This document shows positions 1 through 8,771 of a stretch of 17,094 nucleotides of DNA, piece after piece. The notes beneath the pieces are model-generated. The model did not search any database. It was not told the DNA's origin and was given only the letters and a program-made list of their open reading frames with translations. Within the stretch, counting starts at the first letter, position 1, and each line of letters begins with the position of its first letter. The DNA is from HyVt-443 sp964544655 (GTDB taxonomy: Bacteria > Pseudomonadota > Gammaproteobacteria > Chromatiales > Chromatiaceae): contig CAZJCM010000048.1 of the NCBI GenBank assembly GCA_964544655.1, positions 1 through 17,094 of the forward strand. The letters are read 5' to 3'. A program made the position numbers and the translations under genes.

Positions 1-1
1 C

Positions 2-730
2 GCAGCCCTGGCCGCGGCGCGGGCCTTCCCGGGGCTCAAGGGCATGGACCTGGCCAAGGAAGTGACCACCAGCGCGCCTTACGAATGGGCCCAGGGCAGC
101 TGGACTCTGGAGGGGGGCATGCCGGAGGCGCCGCATCCCATCGACGAGCAGCTGCCGTTGCATGTGGTGGCCTATGACTACGGCATCAAGCGCAACATCC
201 TGCGTATGCTGGTGGATCGCGGCTGTCGCGTCACCGTGGTGCCTGCGCAGATGCCGGCCAACCAGGTCCTGGCGCTGAAACCGGATGGCATCTTTCTCTC
301 CAATGGTCCGGGTGATCCGGAGCCCTGCGATTATGCGATCAGTGCAATCAAGCAGCTGCTGACCACAGGCATTCCGGTGTTTGGCATCTGTCTTGGACAT
401 CAACTGCTCTCCCTGGCCAGCGGGGCCCGCACGGTGAAGATGAAGTTCGGTCATCACGGGGCCAATCATCCGGTTCAGGATCTGGCTACACGGCAGGTGA
501 TGATCAGTAGTCAGAATCATGGCTTCGCCGTGGATGAGGAGAGCCTGCCGGAGAGCCTGGAGGCGACCCATTGCTCCCTGTTTGACGGCTCGCTGCAGGG
601 GGTGCATCGCACTGACTGTCCGGCGTTTGGTTTTCAGGGCCATCCCGAAGCAAGCCCCGGGCCCCATGATGTGGCGCCGGTATTCGATCATTTTATCGAT
701 TTGATCAATGCGGCTCGCGGCGAAAGCTGA
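2..730 (+). CDS. carA: Carbamoyl-phosphate synthase small subunit (glutaminase), 5' truncated
   Basis: The small subunit hydrolyses glutamine and passes ammonia to CarB for carbamoyl phosphate, the precursor of arginine and pyrimidines. The reading frame is already open at base 2, so the start lies outside the window; 242 residues are visible, covering the end of the N-terminal domain and the whole class I glutamine amidotransferase domain. The nucleophile motif GICLGHQ has its Cys at window residue 130 (codon 389-391), and the His-x-Glu pair in GHPEASPG is at residues 214 and 216, so the triad is intact. It ends with TGA at 728-730, 52 bp before carB, as expected for a carAB operon. Identity is near certain; nothing can be said of its promoter or arginine/pyrimidine control because that region is not in the window. 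Confidence 0.98.
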   Translation, partial: AALAAARAFPGLKGMDLAKEVTTSAPYEWAQGSWTLEGGMPEAPHPIDEQLPLHVVAYDYGIKRNILRMLVDRGCRVTVVPAQMPANQVLALKPDGIFLSNGPGDPEPCDYAISAIKQLLTTGIPVFGICLGHQLLSLASGARTVKMKFGHHGANHPVQDLATRQVMISSQNHGFAVDEESLPESLEATHCSLFDGSLQGVHRTDCPAFGFQGHPEASPGPHDVAPVFDHFIDLINAARGES

Positions 731-782
731 TAATTTACTTTGCAAAAAGGTCCTATTTACTTGATTTACGGCAATAAAATAC

Positions 783-3700
783 ATGCCTAAAAGAACAGAC
801 ATTAAGAGCATTCTGATCATCGGCGCCGGCCCCATCGTCATCGGCCAAGCCTGTGAGTTCGATTACTCCGGTGCCCAGGCGTGCAAGGCGCTACGCGAGG
901 AGGGGTACCGGGTGATCCTGGTCAACTCCAACCCTGCCACCATCATGACCGACCCTGACAGTGCCGACTCGATCTATATCGAGCCGATCAACTGGCGCAC
1001 CCTGGCCAGCATCATCGAACGGGAGCGGCCTGATGCCCTGCTGCCCACCATGGGTGGTCAGACAGCCCTCAACTGTGCCCTGGATCTGGATCGTGAAGGG
1101 GTGCTGGAACAGTACGGTGTCGAGATGATCGGCGCCTCCCGTGAGGCCATCGACAAGGCGGAGGATCGGGATCTGTTCCGTAAGGCGATGCAGAAGATCG
1201 GCCTGGATATGCCCAAGTCGGCTATTGCCCACAGCATGGAAGAGGCGCTCCAGGTGCAGGCACGGATCGGTTTCCCCACCATCATCCGTCCTTCCTTCAC
1301 CATGGGCGGATCCGGTGGCGGCATCGCCTACAACAAAGAGGAGTTTGTCGAGATCTGTGAACGCGGGCTGGATCTGTCACCGACCAAGGAACTGCTGATC
1401 GAGGAGTCGGCCCTGGGTTGGAAAGAGTACGAGATGGAGGTGGTGCGCGACCACAAGGACAACTGCATCATCATTTGTTCGATCGAAAATCTGGACCCGA
1501 TGGGGGTGCACACCGGCGACTCCATCACCGTGGCGCCGGCCCAGACCCTGACCGACAAGGAGTACCAGATCATGCGCGACGCCTCCCTGGCGGTACTGCG
1601 CGAGATCGGCGTCGATACCGGCGGCTCCAACGTCCAGTTTGCCATCAACCCTGAAAACGGGCGCATGATCATCATCGAGATGAATCCCCGCGTCTCCCGC
1701 TCCTCAGCTCTGGCCTCCAAAGCTACCGGTTTTCCCATTGCCAAGGTGGCGGCCAAGCTGGCGGTGGGCTATACCCTGGATGAGTTGCGCAATGAGATCA
1801 CCGGGGGTGTCACGCCGGCCTCGTTCGAGCCCGCCATCGACTACGTGGTGACCAAGGTGCCGCGCTTCGCCTTCGAGAAATTTCCCCAGGCGCCGGATCG
1901 GCTCACCACCCAGATGAAATCTGTCGGCGAGGTGATGGCCATCGGCCGCACCTTCCAGGAGTCGCTGCAGAAGGCCCTGCGCGGGCTGGAGACCGGCAAG
2001 TGCGGGCTGGATGAGATTCTGGATCTGGAGTCGGAAGACCTCACCAGCACTCTGCGCCATGAGTTGCGCGAGCCGGGCGCCGAGCGTATCTGGTATCTGG
2101 CTGATGCCTTCCGCTCCGGCATGACCATGGATGAGATCCATGAGGTGACGCGCATCGATCCCTGGTTCCTGGTGCAGATCGAGGAACTGGTGCAAATCGA
2201 GGCAGAGGTCCGTAGTGCCGGCGTCGAGGCGCTGGATGGTGCACGACTCCGTTACCTGAAACGCAAGGGCTTCTCCGACCAGCGTCTGGCGGTGCTGGCC
2301 GGTGTCGCCGAGGATGAGATCCGTCGGTTGCGCTGGCAGGCCGGGGTGCGCCCGGTGTACAAGCGGGTGGACACTTGTGCCGCCGAGTTTGCCACCAGCA
2401 CCGCCTATATGTACTCCACCTATGAAGAGGAGTGCGAGGCCAACCCCACCACGCGCAAGAAGATCATGGTGCTGGGTGGCGGGCCCAACCGCATCGGTCA
2501 GGGTATCGAGTTCGATTACTGCTGTGTCCACGCTGCCTTCGCCATGCGCGAAGATGGCTACGAGACCATCATGATCAACTGCAACCCGGAGACCGTCTCC
2601 ACCGACTATGACACCTCCGACCGGCTCTACTTCGAACCGCTGACCCTGGAAGATGTGCTGGAGGTGATCGAGATCGAAAAGCCCACCGGCGTCATCGTGC
2701 AGTATGGCGGACAGACACCGTTGAAGCTGGCCGAGGCCCTGGAGGCCTCCGGAGCTCCAATCATCGGCACGAGTCCCGACTCCATCGACTTGGCGGAGGA
2801 CCGCGAACGCTTCCAGCAGCTGGTGGAAAAGCTGGGTATGAAGCAGCCGCCCAACCGCACCGCCACGGATCCGGATCAGGCGGTAGAACTGGCCCGAGAG
2901 ATCGGCTATCCGCTGGTGGTGCGCCCCTCCTATGTGCTCGGTGGCCGGGCGATGGAGATCGTTCACGACGAAGAGGATCTGCGGCGTTACATGCGTGAGG
3001 CAGTGAGCGTGTCCAATGACTCTCCGGTGCTGCTGGACCGGTTCCTCAACGATGCCATCGAGGTGGATATCGATGCCATCTGCGACGGCCAGGATGTGGT
3101 TATCGGTGGCATCATGGAACATATCGAAGAGGCCGGTGTCCACTCCGGCGATTCCGCCTGTTCGCTGCCGCCCTATACCCTGTCGGCGGCGATCCAGGAC
3201 CGGATGCGGGAGCAGATCCGCAAGATGGCCCTGGAGCTGAAGGTGGTGGGGCTGATGAATACCCAGTTCGCCATCAAGGATAACGAGATCTATCTGCTGG
3301 AGGTGAATCCCCGTGCCTCGCGTACAGTGCCTTTCGTCTCCAAGGCCACCGGCGTGCAGCTGGCCAAGGTGGCGGCGCGCTGCATGGCCGGTGTCAGTCT
3401 GGCGCAGCAGGATTTCACCAAAGAAGTGATCCCCGAGAACTATTTCGTCAAGGAGGCTGTGTTTCCCTTCATTAAATTTCCCGGTGTAGACACCCTGCTG
3501 GGGCCGGAGATGAAGTCTACTGGCGAGGTGATGGGCGTCGGCGCTACTTTCGGTGCTGCGTTTGCCAAGGCAATGGAGGGTGGTGGCGATCTGCTGCCCC
3601 GTTCCGGCCGTGCCTTCCTGTCAGTGCGTGAGACGGACAAACGCAGGGTGGTTGCGGTGGCCCGCGACCTGCGAGAGCAGGGATTCGACCTGTTTGCCAC

Positions 3701-4001
3701 CGGTGGAACCTGTGAGGCGATCCTGGAGGAAGGGATCGAATGTACCCGGGTGAACAAGGTGGCCGAGGGGCGTCCGCATATCGTGGACATGATCAAGAAC
3801 GATGAATTCAAACTGATCATCAACACCACTGAAGGGAAGAAGGCCATTGCGGATTCAGCCGCGATCCGGCGCGCCGCCCTGCAGCATAAGGTGACTTATA
3901 CGACAACCATGTCAGGAGGCGAGGCGATCTGCCTGGCCCTGAAACAGGCGGACAGCAGCCAGGTGAACCGGCTGCAGGATCTGCACTGCGTTGGTGTCTG
4001 A
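783..4001 (+). CDS. carB: Carbamoyl-phosphate synthase large subunit
   Basis: This subunit makes carbamoyl phosphate from bicarbonate, ammonia delivered by CarA, and two ATP. At 1072 residues it is full length for the family. The two homologous halves are both clear: an N-terminal carboxyphosphate half opening with IIGAGPIVIGQ and containing the ATP-grasp glycine loop near MGGSGGG, and a second carbamoyl-phosphate half opening with VLGGGPNRIGQGIEFDY near residue 560 and containing VLGGRAMEIV. The last ~130 residues form the MGS-like allosteric domain (FATGGTCEAI, NTTEGKKA), where UMP and ornithine act in E. coli. The ATG at 783 gives the usual N-terminus (MPKRTDIKSILIIG), but no Shine-Dalgarno sequence is visible just upstream, so translation may be coupled to carA or use weak initiation. 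The gap to greA is only 22 bp, suggesting cotranscription. Confidence 0.99.
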   Translation: MPKRTDIKSILIIGAGPIVIGQACEFDYSGAQACKALREEGYRVILVNSNPATIMTDPDSADSIYIEPINWRTLASIIERERPDALLPTMGGQTALNCALDLDREGVLEQYGVEMIGASREAIDKAEDRDLFRKAMQKIGLDMPKSAIAHSMEEALQVQARIGFPTIIRPSFTMGGSGGGIAYNKEEFVEICERGLDLSPTKELLIEESALGWKEYEMEVVRDHKDNCIIICSIENLDPMGVHTGDSITVAPAQTLTDKEYQIMRDASLAVLREIGVDTGGSNVQFAINPENGRMIIIEMNPRVSRSSALASKATGFPIAKVAAKLAVGYTLDELRNEITGGVTPASFEPAIDYVVTKVPRFAFEKFPQAPDRLTTQMKSVGEVMAIGRTFQESLQKALRGLETGKCGLDEILDLESEDLTSTLRHELREPGAERIWYLADAFRSGMTMDEIHEVTRIDPWFLVQIEELVQIEAEVRSAGVEALDGARLRYLKRKGFSDQRLAVLAGVAEDEIRRLRWQAGVRPVYKRVDTCAAEFATSTAYMYSTYEEECEANPTTRKKIMVLGGGPNRIGQGIEFDYCCVHAAFAMREDGYETIMINCNPETVSTDYDTSDRLYFEPLTLEDVLEVIEIEKPTGVIVQYGGQTPLKLAEALEASGAPIIGTSPDSIDLAEDRERFQQLVEKLGMKQPPNRTATDPDQAVELAREIGYPLVVRPSYVLGGRAMEIVHDEEDLRRYMREAVSVSNDSPVLLDRFLNDAIEVDIDAICDGQDVVIGGIMEHIEEAGVHSGDSACSLPPYTLSAAIQDRMREQIRKMALELKVVGLMNTQFAIKDNEIYLLEVNPRASRTVPFVSKATGVQLAKVAARCMAGVSLAQQDFTKEVIPENYFVKEAVFPFIKFPGVDTLLGPEMKSTGEVMGVGATFGAAFAKAMEGGGDLLPRSGRAFLSVRETDKRRVVAVARDLREQGFDLFATGGTCEAILEEGIECTRVNKVAEGRPHIVDMIKNDEFKLIINTTEGKKAIADSAAIRRAALQHKVTYTTTMSGGEAICLALKQADSSQVNRLQDLHCVGV

Positions 4002-4023
4002 ACAGAATGTGGAGAGATAGAGC

Positions 4024-4500
4024 ATGAGCAAGGTACCCCTGACTGTCAGAGGCGCGGAGATGTTGCGCGAAGAACTCGCCCGGCTGAAGGGCGAGGATCG
4101 CCCGCGGGTGATTCAGGCCATTGCTGAAGCGCGGGCCCATGGTGATCTGAAAGAGAATGCGGAATACCATGCGGCGCGCGAGCAGCAAGGTTTCATCGAG
4201 GGCCGGATCAAGGAGATCGAAGGCAAGTTGTCCAATGCCCAGATCATCGATGTAAAGTCGCTCAATGCTGGCGGCAGGGTGGTGTTTGGCGCCACGGTGG
4301 ACGTCTACGAGGACGAGACGGATGAAGAACACACCTTCCAGATCGTCGGTGAGGACGAAGCCGATATCAAGCGCGGCCTTATATCCGTCAGCTCACCTAT
4401 CGCCAGGGCATTGATTGGCAAGTCAGTCGATGATGTGGCGGTGGTGGAAACCCCAAAAGGAGCGCGGGAACTGGAGATCGTAGACGTACGCTACGAGTGA
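4024..4500 (+). CDS. greA: Transcription elongation factor GreA
   Basis: GreA enters the secondary channel of RNA polymerase and stimulates cleavage of backtracked transcripts. The 158-residue length equals that of E. coli GreA. The N-terminal coiled-coil hairpin spans about residues 1-75; its tip carries GDLKENAEY with the acidic pair Asp41 and Glu44 at the same numbers as in E. coli, which position the catalytic magnesium. The C-terminal FKBP-like domain follows, with SVSSPIARALIG near residues 119-130. A GGAGAG ribosome-binding site lies about 10 bases before the ATG. The gene follows carB by 22 bp on the same strand, and the carAB-greA order is common in gammaproteobacteria. An inverted-repeat element begins 10 bp after its stop codon. 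Confidence 0.98.
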   Translation: MSKVPLTVRGAEMLREELARLKGEDRPRVIQAIAEARAHGDLKENAEYHAAREQQGFIEGRIKEIEGKLSNAQIIDVKSLNAGGRVVFGATVDVYEDETDEEHTFQIVGEDEADIKRGLISVSSPIARALIGKSVDDVAVVETPKGARELEIVDVRYE

Positions 4501-4510
4501 TTTCAGTTCA

Positions 4511-4583
4511 GGGGTCGGAGTCAAATTGCCTTGAACTTTTTCTGTTAAAGTCACCTTGTTTGAAGCAATTTGACTCCGACCCC
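4511..4583. repeat. REP/RAYT-like palindromic element
   Basis: Two perfectly complementary 19-bp arms (4511-4529 and 4565-4583) flank a 35-bp T-rich centre. The arms read GGGGTCGGAGTCAAATTGC and its exact reverse complement. The element occupies almost all of the space between the stop codons of the convergent genes greA and yhbY. Ends of the form GGGGTCnGAGTCAAATT resemble dispersed palindromes mobilised by REP-associated tyrosine transposases (RAYT) in gammaproteobacteria; that family link is from memory, not from a search. In RNA it would form a strong stem on either strand and could help end or protect both transcripts, but no U-tract follows either arm. Confidence 0.75.
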
Positions 4584-4595
4584 ATCCGTTTTGAG

Positions 4596-4892
4596 TCAAG
4601 CCGGCAGCGCTATCTTCGGCTTCTTCGGATGCCGGCGGTAGAGGATGGCCACATGGCCAATGGCATGAATGAATTCTGCACCGCTCTTTGTACATAACTG
4701 TTCGATCATCTCACGCCGCGCCTCCCGGTCTTCGGCGCCGATCCGGATCTTGATCAGCTCATGGGCCTCCAGGGCCACGTCCAGCTCATTGAACACGCCT
4801 TCGGAAAGACCATGCTGGCCGATCATAACGACCGGTTTGAGATGATGTGCCAGGCCTTTCAGGTGACGGCGCTGTTTCTGGGTGATGGGCAT
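4596..4892 (-). CDS. yhbY: Ribosome assembly RNA-binding protein YhbY (CRM domain)
   Basis: YhbY is a small CRM-domain protein that binds pre-50S particles. The chosen start (ATG at 4892-4890) gives 98 residues beginning MPITQKQRRHLKGLAHHLKP, the usual length and N-terminus, and a GGAGAG site lies about 6 bases upstream. The frame stays open for 61 further codons upstream, but that stretch is not family-like and would run across the divergent spacer into rlmE. The CRM hallmark GQHGLS is present at about residues 27-32, followed by the alternating alpha/beta pattern (ELIKIRIGAEDREARREM). It is divergent from rlmE and convergent with greA, exactly as in E. coli. Confidence 0.96.
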   Translation of the reverse strand: MPITQKQRRHLKGLAHHLKPVVMIGQHGLSEGVFNELDVALEAHELIKIRIGAEDREARREMIEQLCTKSGAEFIHAIGHVAILYRRHPKKPKIALPA

Positions 4893-4920
4893 AAGGCTCT
4901 CCGCTTGGATCGAGCCGCAC

Positions 4921-4950
4921 ATTCTAACCCGATATGATATGAATAATGAA
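4921..4950 (-). promoter_or_regulatory. Possible sigma-70 promoter for yhbY
   Basis: On the minus strand a TAGAAT hexamer (4926-4921) matches the -10 consensus at five of six positions. It is preceded, after an 18-bp spacer, by TTCATT (4950-4945), a weak -35 match. Transcription would begin about 20 bp before the yhbY ATG. The match is modest and could be chance in this AT-rich 136-bp spacer. No convincing sigma-70 or sigma-32 promoter was found here for the divergent rlmE-ftsH genes. Confidence 0.25.
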
Positions 4951-5028
4951 AGTAACTGTTCAGCTGCCATGAAAATTAACCACAGGTCGCTTTCAGCGAT
5001 GCTCACGAATACAACTGAATAGTTTCTG

Positions 5029-5649
5029 ATGAAAAAGAGTAAAAGCAGTCGCCGCTGGTTGGATCGCCACTTCAATGACGAGTATGTGAAGCGGGCCCAG
5101 CGAGAAGGATTCCGCTCCCGTGCGGTCTATAAGCTGCAGGAGATTCAGCAGCGGGACCGATTGTTGCGGCCAGGGCAGACAGTGGTCGACCTGGGTGCCG
5201 CGCCGGGTGGCTGGTCGCAGATGGCGAAGCAGATCGTTGGTTCTAAAGGGCGGGTGATCGCGCTTGATATCCTGCCTATGGAGCCGATCGAGGGCGTGGA
5301 TTTCATCCAGGGCGATTTCCGCGAGGAGGAACCCTTGCAGCAGTTGCGGAAACTGTTGCAGGTATCGCCGGTGGATCTTGTAATTTCCGACATGGCACCC
5401 AATGTAAGTGGGTTGCAGGCCGTGGATCAGCCAAGGGCCATGTATCTGTGTGAACTTGCGCTGGATTTTTCCCGTGAGGTGTTGAAGCCGGGCGGGGGGC
5501 TCTTGGTGAAAGTCTTTCAGGGTGAAGGATTTGATGAGTTTATCAGGGAGTTACGAAGCTCTTTCGGACGGGTTGTCACACGCAAGCCAAGCGCATCACG
5601 CGCCCGCAGCCGCGAGGTATACCTGGTGGCAGGGAACTATAATGTATAG
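5029..5649 (+). CDS. rlmE: 23S rRNA (uridine-2'-O) methyltransferase RlmE (FtsJ/RrmJ)
   Basis: RlmE methylates the 2'-hydroxyl of a uridine in the A-loop of 23S rRNA (U2552 in E. coli) late in 50S assembly, using S-adenosylmethionine. The 206-residue protein has the SAM-binding motif DLGAAPGGWSQ. The catalytic K-D-K-E tetrad is visible as Lys35, Asp121 (in SDMAPNVSG), Lys161 (in LLVKVFQGEG) and Glu196 (in SREVYLVA), each three positions below the E. coli numbers. The ATG at 5029 gives a basic N-terminus like that of the family, although no clear ribosome-binding site precedes it. ftsH follows on the same strand after about 146 bp, the conserved rlmE-ftsH pairing; in E. coli the pair is heat-shock controlled, but I see no clear sigma-32 promoter here. 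Confidence 0.98.
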   Translation: MKKSKSSRRWLDRHFNDEYVKRAQREGFRSRAVYKLQEIQQRDRLLRPGQTVVDLGAAPGGWSQMAKQIVGSKGRVIALDILPMEPIEGVDFIQGDFREEEPLQQLRKLLQVSPVDLVISDMAPNVSGLQAVDQPRAMYLCELALDFSREVLKPGGGLLVKVFQGEGFDEFIRELRSSFGRVVTRKPSASRARSREVYLVAGNYNV

Positions 5650-5795
5650 TAATGTACTGAGAAGTATGAGCACTTCTTCAATAACCTGCTGATTATCAAT
5701 GATTTCCCCTCTGAGTCCTGTGGTATGGAGACGAGGGCATCAAATAACAGCCAGCTCTCGCTTTGGGAGCCACAGTCGTAGGGAAGGTATTCGTC

Positions 5796-7727
5796 TTGAA
5801 TGACATGGCAAAGAATCTGATCCTGTGGGTGATCATCGCGATCGTCCTCATGTCCGTTTTCAACAATTTTTCCACTCAGAAAGGGCGGCCGAATATGCTC
5901 GCCTATTCTGACTTCATAGAGCAGGTGAAAGAGGGTGCAGTAAAGTCCGTTACCATCAATGGGCGGGAGATCGACGGCATTCTCAACTCAGGTGCCATCT
6001 TTTCCACCTACAGCCCTGGAGACGACGGGCTGGTTGGTGATCTGCTCAACAACAATGTACAGATCATGGCGACGCCGCCGGAGAAGCCATCAATCCTGAT
6101 GCAGATCCTGATCAACTGGTTCCCGCTGTTCATCCTCATCGGCCTGTGGGTCTTCTTCATGCGCCAGATGCAGGGCGGCGGGGCAGGCAGAGGCGCCATG
6201 TCCTTTGGCAAGAGCAAGGCACGCATGTTGTCTGAAGACCAGGTGAAGGTGACCTTTGCCGATGTGGCTGGCGTCGAGGAGGCCAAGGAAGAGGTCTCGG
6301 AGATGGTCGATTTTCTGCGTGACCCCTCCAAGTTCCAGAAGCTGGGCGGGAAGATTCCCAAGGGTGTGCTGATGGTCGGTTCACCCGGCACCGGTAAAAC
6401 CTTGTTGGCCAAGGCCATCGCCGGTGAGGCCAAGGTTCCCTTTTTCACCATATCCGGCTCCGACTTCGTGGAGATGTTCGTTGGTGTAGGCGCCTCCCGT
6501 GTGCGCGATATGTTCGAGCAGGCGAAAAAACATGCGCCCTGCATCATCTTCATCGATGAGATCGATGCGGTGGGCCGCCATCGTGGTGCCGGTCTTGGTG
6601 GCGGGCATGATGAACGTGAGCAGACCCTGAATCAGCTGCTGGTGGAGATGGACGGTTTCGAAGGCAACGAAGGGGTGATTGTCATTGCTGCCACCAACCG
6701 TCCCGATGTGCTGGATCCGGCCCTGTTGCGCCCCGGTCGCTTCGATCGCCAGGTGGTGGTTCCACTGCCCGACGTGCGGGGGCGGGAACAGATCCTCAAG
6801 GTGCATTTGCGCAAGGTGGCCGCTGCCGATGATGTGAAGACTTCACTGATTGCCCGCGGTACACCAGGCTTTTCCGGTGCAGATCTGGCCAATCTGGTGA
6901 ATGAGGCGGCCTTGCTGGCGGCCCGGGCCAACAAGCGATTTGTGGATATGTCCGATATGGAGCGGGCCAAGGACAAGATCATGATGGGCGCAGAGCGGCG
7001 CTCGATGGTGATGAATGAGAAAGAGAAGGAGCTGACGGCTTATCATGAGGCCGGGCATGCCATCGTGGGCCGCCTGGTGCCCTCTCATGACCCGGTTTAC
7101 AAGGTGAGCATCATTCCCCGTGGCCGCGCATTGGGTGTCACCATGTTCCTTCCGGAAGAGGATCGCTACAGCCTCACCAAAGAGCACCTGGAGAGCCAGA
7201 TCTCCAGTCTGTTCGGCGGGCGTATCGCGGAAGAACTGATCTTTGGCAAGGATAGCGTCACCACTGGTGCGCAGAATGATATCCAGCGGGCCACAGATAT
7301 TGCCCGGAGCATGGTGACCAAGTGGGGGCTGTCGGAGAAACTGGGGCCGCTGATGTACAGCGAGGATGAGGAAGAAGTGTTCCTCGGTCGATCTGTCACC
7401 CAGCACAAGAATGTCTCCGATGAGACAGCCCACACCATCGATGAGGAAGTGAGAAATTTCATCGATCGGAACTATGCCCGTGCCAAGCTCATTCTGGATG
7501 AAAATCTGGACAAACTGCACATGATGGCCAAGGCGCTGATCAAATATGAGACCATCGATGCCGATCAGATCGAAGACATCATGTCTGGCAAGCCCCCGAA
7601 GCCACCGGCAGACTGGGAGGACGACTCTGATTCCAGCACCGGGAGTGGCGTGTCGGCCTCGAGCGAGGATGTGGCCAAGAAAGAAGATGGTAAAGGCTCC
7701 ATCGGTGATCCCGCCGGCCAGCACTGA
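5796..7727 (+). CDS. ftsH: ATP-dependent zinc metalloprotease FtsH
   Basis: FtsH is a hexameric inner-membrane AAA+ protease that degrades misfolded membrane proteins and regulators such as sigma-32 and LpxC. I chose TTG at 5796: it is preceded 8 bases upstream by GGGAAGG and gives (M)NDMAKNLILW, matching the E. coli MSDMAKNL start. The alternatives are ATG at 5805, with its site too far away, and a longer TTG frame from 5763. From 5796 the protein is 643 residues. Transmembrane segments lie at about 7-23 and 103-124, enclosing a periplasmic domain. Walker A GSPGTGKT has Lys201; Walker B is IIFIDEID. The zinc site HEAGH is His417/His421, with third ligand Asp495 in TGAQND; all three numbers equal those of E. 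coli. The C-terminal tail after about residue 600 is Ser/Asp-rich and variable. folP follows after 81 bp. Confidence 0.99.
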   Translation: MNDMAKNLILWVIIAIVLMSVFNNFSTQKGRPNMLAYSDFIEQVKEGAVKSVTINGREIDGILNSGAIFSTYSPGDDGLVGDLLNNNVQIMATPPEKPSILMQILINWFPLFILIGLWVFFMRQMQGGGAGRGAMSFGKSKARMLSEDQVKVTFADVAGVEEAKEEVSEMVDFLRDPSKFQKLGGKIPKGVLMVGSPGTGKTLLAKAIAGEAKVPFFTISGSDFVEMFVGVGASRVRDMFEQAKKHAPCIIFIDEIDAVGRHRGAGLGGGHDEREQTLNQLLVEMDGFEGNEGVIVIAATNRPDVLDPALLRPGRFDRQVVVPLPDVRGREQILKVHLRKVAAADDVKTSLIARGTPGFSGADLANLVNEAALLAARANKRFVDMSDMERAKDKIMMGAERRSMVMNEKEKELTAYHEAGHAIVGRLVPSHDPVYKVSIIPRGRALGVTMFLPEEDRYSLTKEHLESQISSLFGGRIAEELIFGKDSVTTGAQNDIQRATDIARSMVTKWGLSEKLGPLMYSEDEEEVFLGRSVTQHKNVSDETAHTIDEEVRNFIDRNYARAKLILDENLDKLHMMAKALIKYETIDADQIEDIMSGKPPKPPADWEDDSDSSTGSGVSASSEDVAKKEDGKGSIGDPAGQH

Positions 7728-7808
7728 TCATCATTGGTGGCGGAAAGCTGTGCGGCAGCAGCAGTTGCCGCAGGGATCCGGACCCAAGATGTGCCGTGAG
7801 AGTCGCTG

Positions 7809-8636
7809 ATGGATTGCGCTGGCCGTGAGCTGGATCTCTCCCAACCCCGCGTTATGGGGATCCTCAATGTCACTCCTGATTCCTTTTCCGACGGGGGGGC
7901 CTTCATGGCCCCGCCCCAGGCCCTGGCGCGTGCCAGGAAAATGGTGGAGGAAGGAGCGGCCATTATTGATGTGGGGGGGGAATCCACCCGCCCCGGTGCG
8001 CAGCCGGTCAGTGAGCAGGAGGAGCTGGACCGGGTAATCCCCGTCATTTCCGCCATTGCCGCCGAACTTCCGGTCCCAGTTTCCATCGATACCAGCAAAC
8101 CCATGGTCATGCGCGAGGCCGCTGCCGCCGGCGCCGGCATGATCAACGATGTCATGGCGCTGCGTATGCCGGGCGCGCTGGAAACAGCTGCCCGACTCGG
8201 CTTGCCTACATGCCTGATGCATATGCAGGGGGCGCCAAGGACGATGCAGGATGATCCTCATTATGCCAATGTGACGGCCGATGTCGCAGCCTTCTTCTCT
8301 GCCAGGGTCAGTGCCTGTGAGGCGGCGGGGCTCAGCCGGGACCAGCTGCTGTTGGATCCCGGTTTCGGATTTGGCAAGACCCTCGCGCATAATCTTTCTC
8401 TGCTCAAGCATCTGTCACGATTTGCCGATACAGGTATGCCTTTGCTCGTCGGTATATCCCGCAAGTCCATGATCGGGGCCTTGCTGGATGGCGCAGCGGC
8501 GGAAGCACGTCTGTATGGCAGTCTGGCAGCGGCGGTGATGGCGGTGGAGCGGGGGGCATCCCTGATACGGGTGCATGATGTCAAACCAACGGTGGAGGCA
8601 CTGCGCATAGCCTCGGCGGTTGCCGGTGCAGATTGA
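7809..8636 (+). CDS. folP: Dihydropteroate synthase
   Basis: FolP condenses p-aminobenzoate with hydroxymethyl-dihydropterin pyrophosphate in folate synthesis and is the target of sulfonamides. The 275-residue TIM-barrel protein shows the family signatures in order: GILNVTPDSFSDGG (about residues 17-30), DVGGESTRPGA, the DTSKP strand, INDV, DPGFGFGKT with its following HN, and GISRKSMIG, ending with IRVHDV whose Arg and His bind the pyrophosphate. ATG at 7809 is the only good start: the nearest upstream in-frame GTG (7791) is followed at once by a stop. The ribosome-binding site is weak (GAGAG). It lies between ftsH and glmM, the conserved gammaproteobacterial order. No resistance-type substitutions can be judged by eye. 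Confidence 0.98.
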   Translation: MDCAGRELDLSQPRVMGILNVTPDSFSDGGAFMAPPQALARARKMVEEGAAIIDVGGESTRPGAQPVSEQEELDRVIPVISAIAAELPVPVSIDTSKPMVMREAAAAGAGMINDVMALRMPGALETAARLGLPTCLMHMQGAPRTMQDDPHYANVTADVAAFFSARVSACEAAGLSRDQLLLDPGFGFGKTLAHNLSLLKHLSRFADTGMPLLVGISRKSMIGALLDGAAAEARLYGSLAAAVMAVERGASLIRVHDVKPTVEALRIASAVAGAD

Positions 8637-8662
8637 GCGCTTAGTATTGCAGCATTGTGCGA

Positions 8663-8758
8663 CCCCGGGGCCATTCACGCCCGTCACGGGGAAGGCATCT
8701 GTATAGACCTGAATCCATGGGTTCAGGATGGAATCGGACGTCAGACGAATCTTATTCG
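8663..8758 (+). other. folP-glmM spacer with three small inverted repeats
   Basis: The gap between folP and glmM holds three self-complementary stretches. They are CCCCG...CGGGG (8663-8667 with 8687-8691), CCTGAA...TTCAGG (8708-8713 with 8722-8727, with a further CC/GG pair inside), and CGAAT-ctt-ATTCG (8746-8758), which ends just before the glmM ribosome-binding site. None is followed by a run of T, so a simple terminator is unlikely. They may fold the glmM leader or be chance. Confidence 0.3.
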
Positions 8759-8771
8759 ATAGGTGGAGACT

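Noticed and set aside
1704..3143. A 479-codon open frame antisense to carB
   Set aside because: It lies wholly within carB on the opposite strand; its His/Gln/Leu-rich composition is typical of the shadow of a high-G+C gene.
5660..5677. Small hairpin (AGAAGT/ACTTCT) after rlmE as a terminator
   Set aside because: The stem is only six A/T-rich pairs with no following T-run, and rlmE-ftsH are normally cotranscribed.
6843..7724. A 293-codon open frame antisense to ftsH
   Set aside because: It is fully contained in the conserved ftsH coding sequence, with no family features or ribosome-binding site of note.
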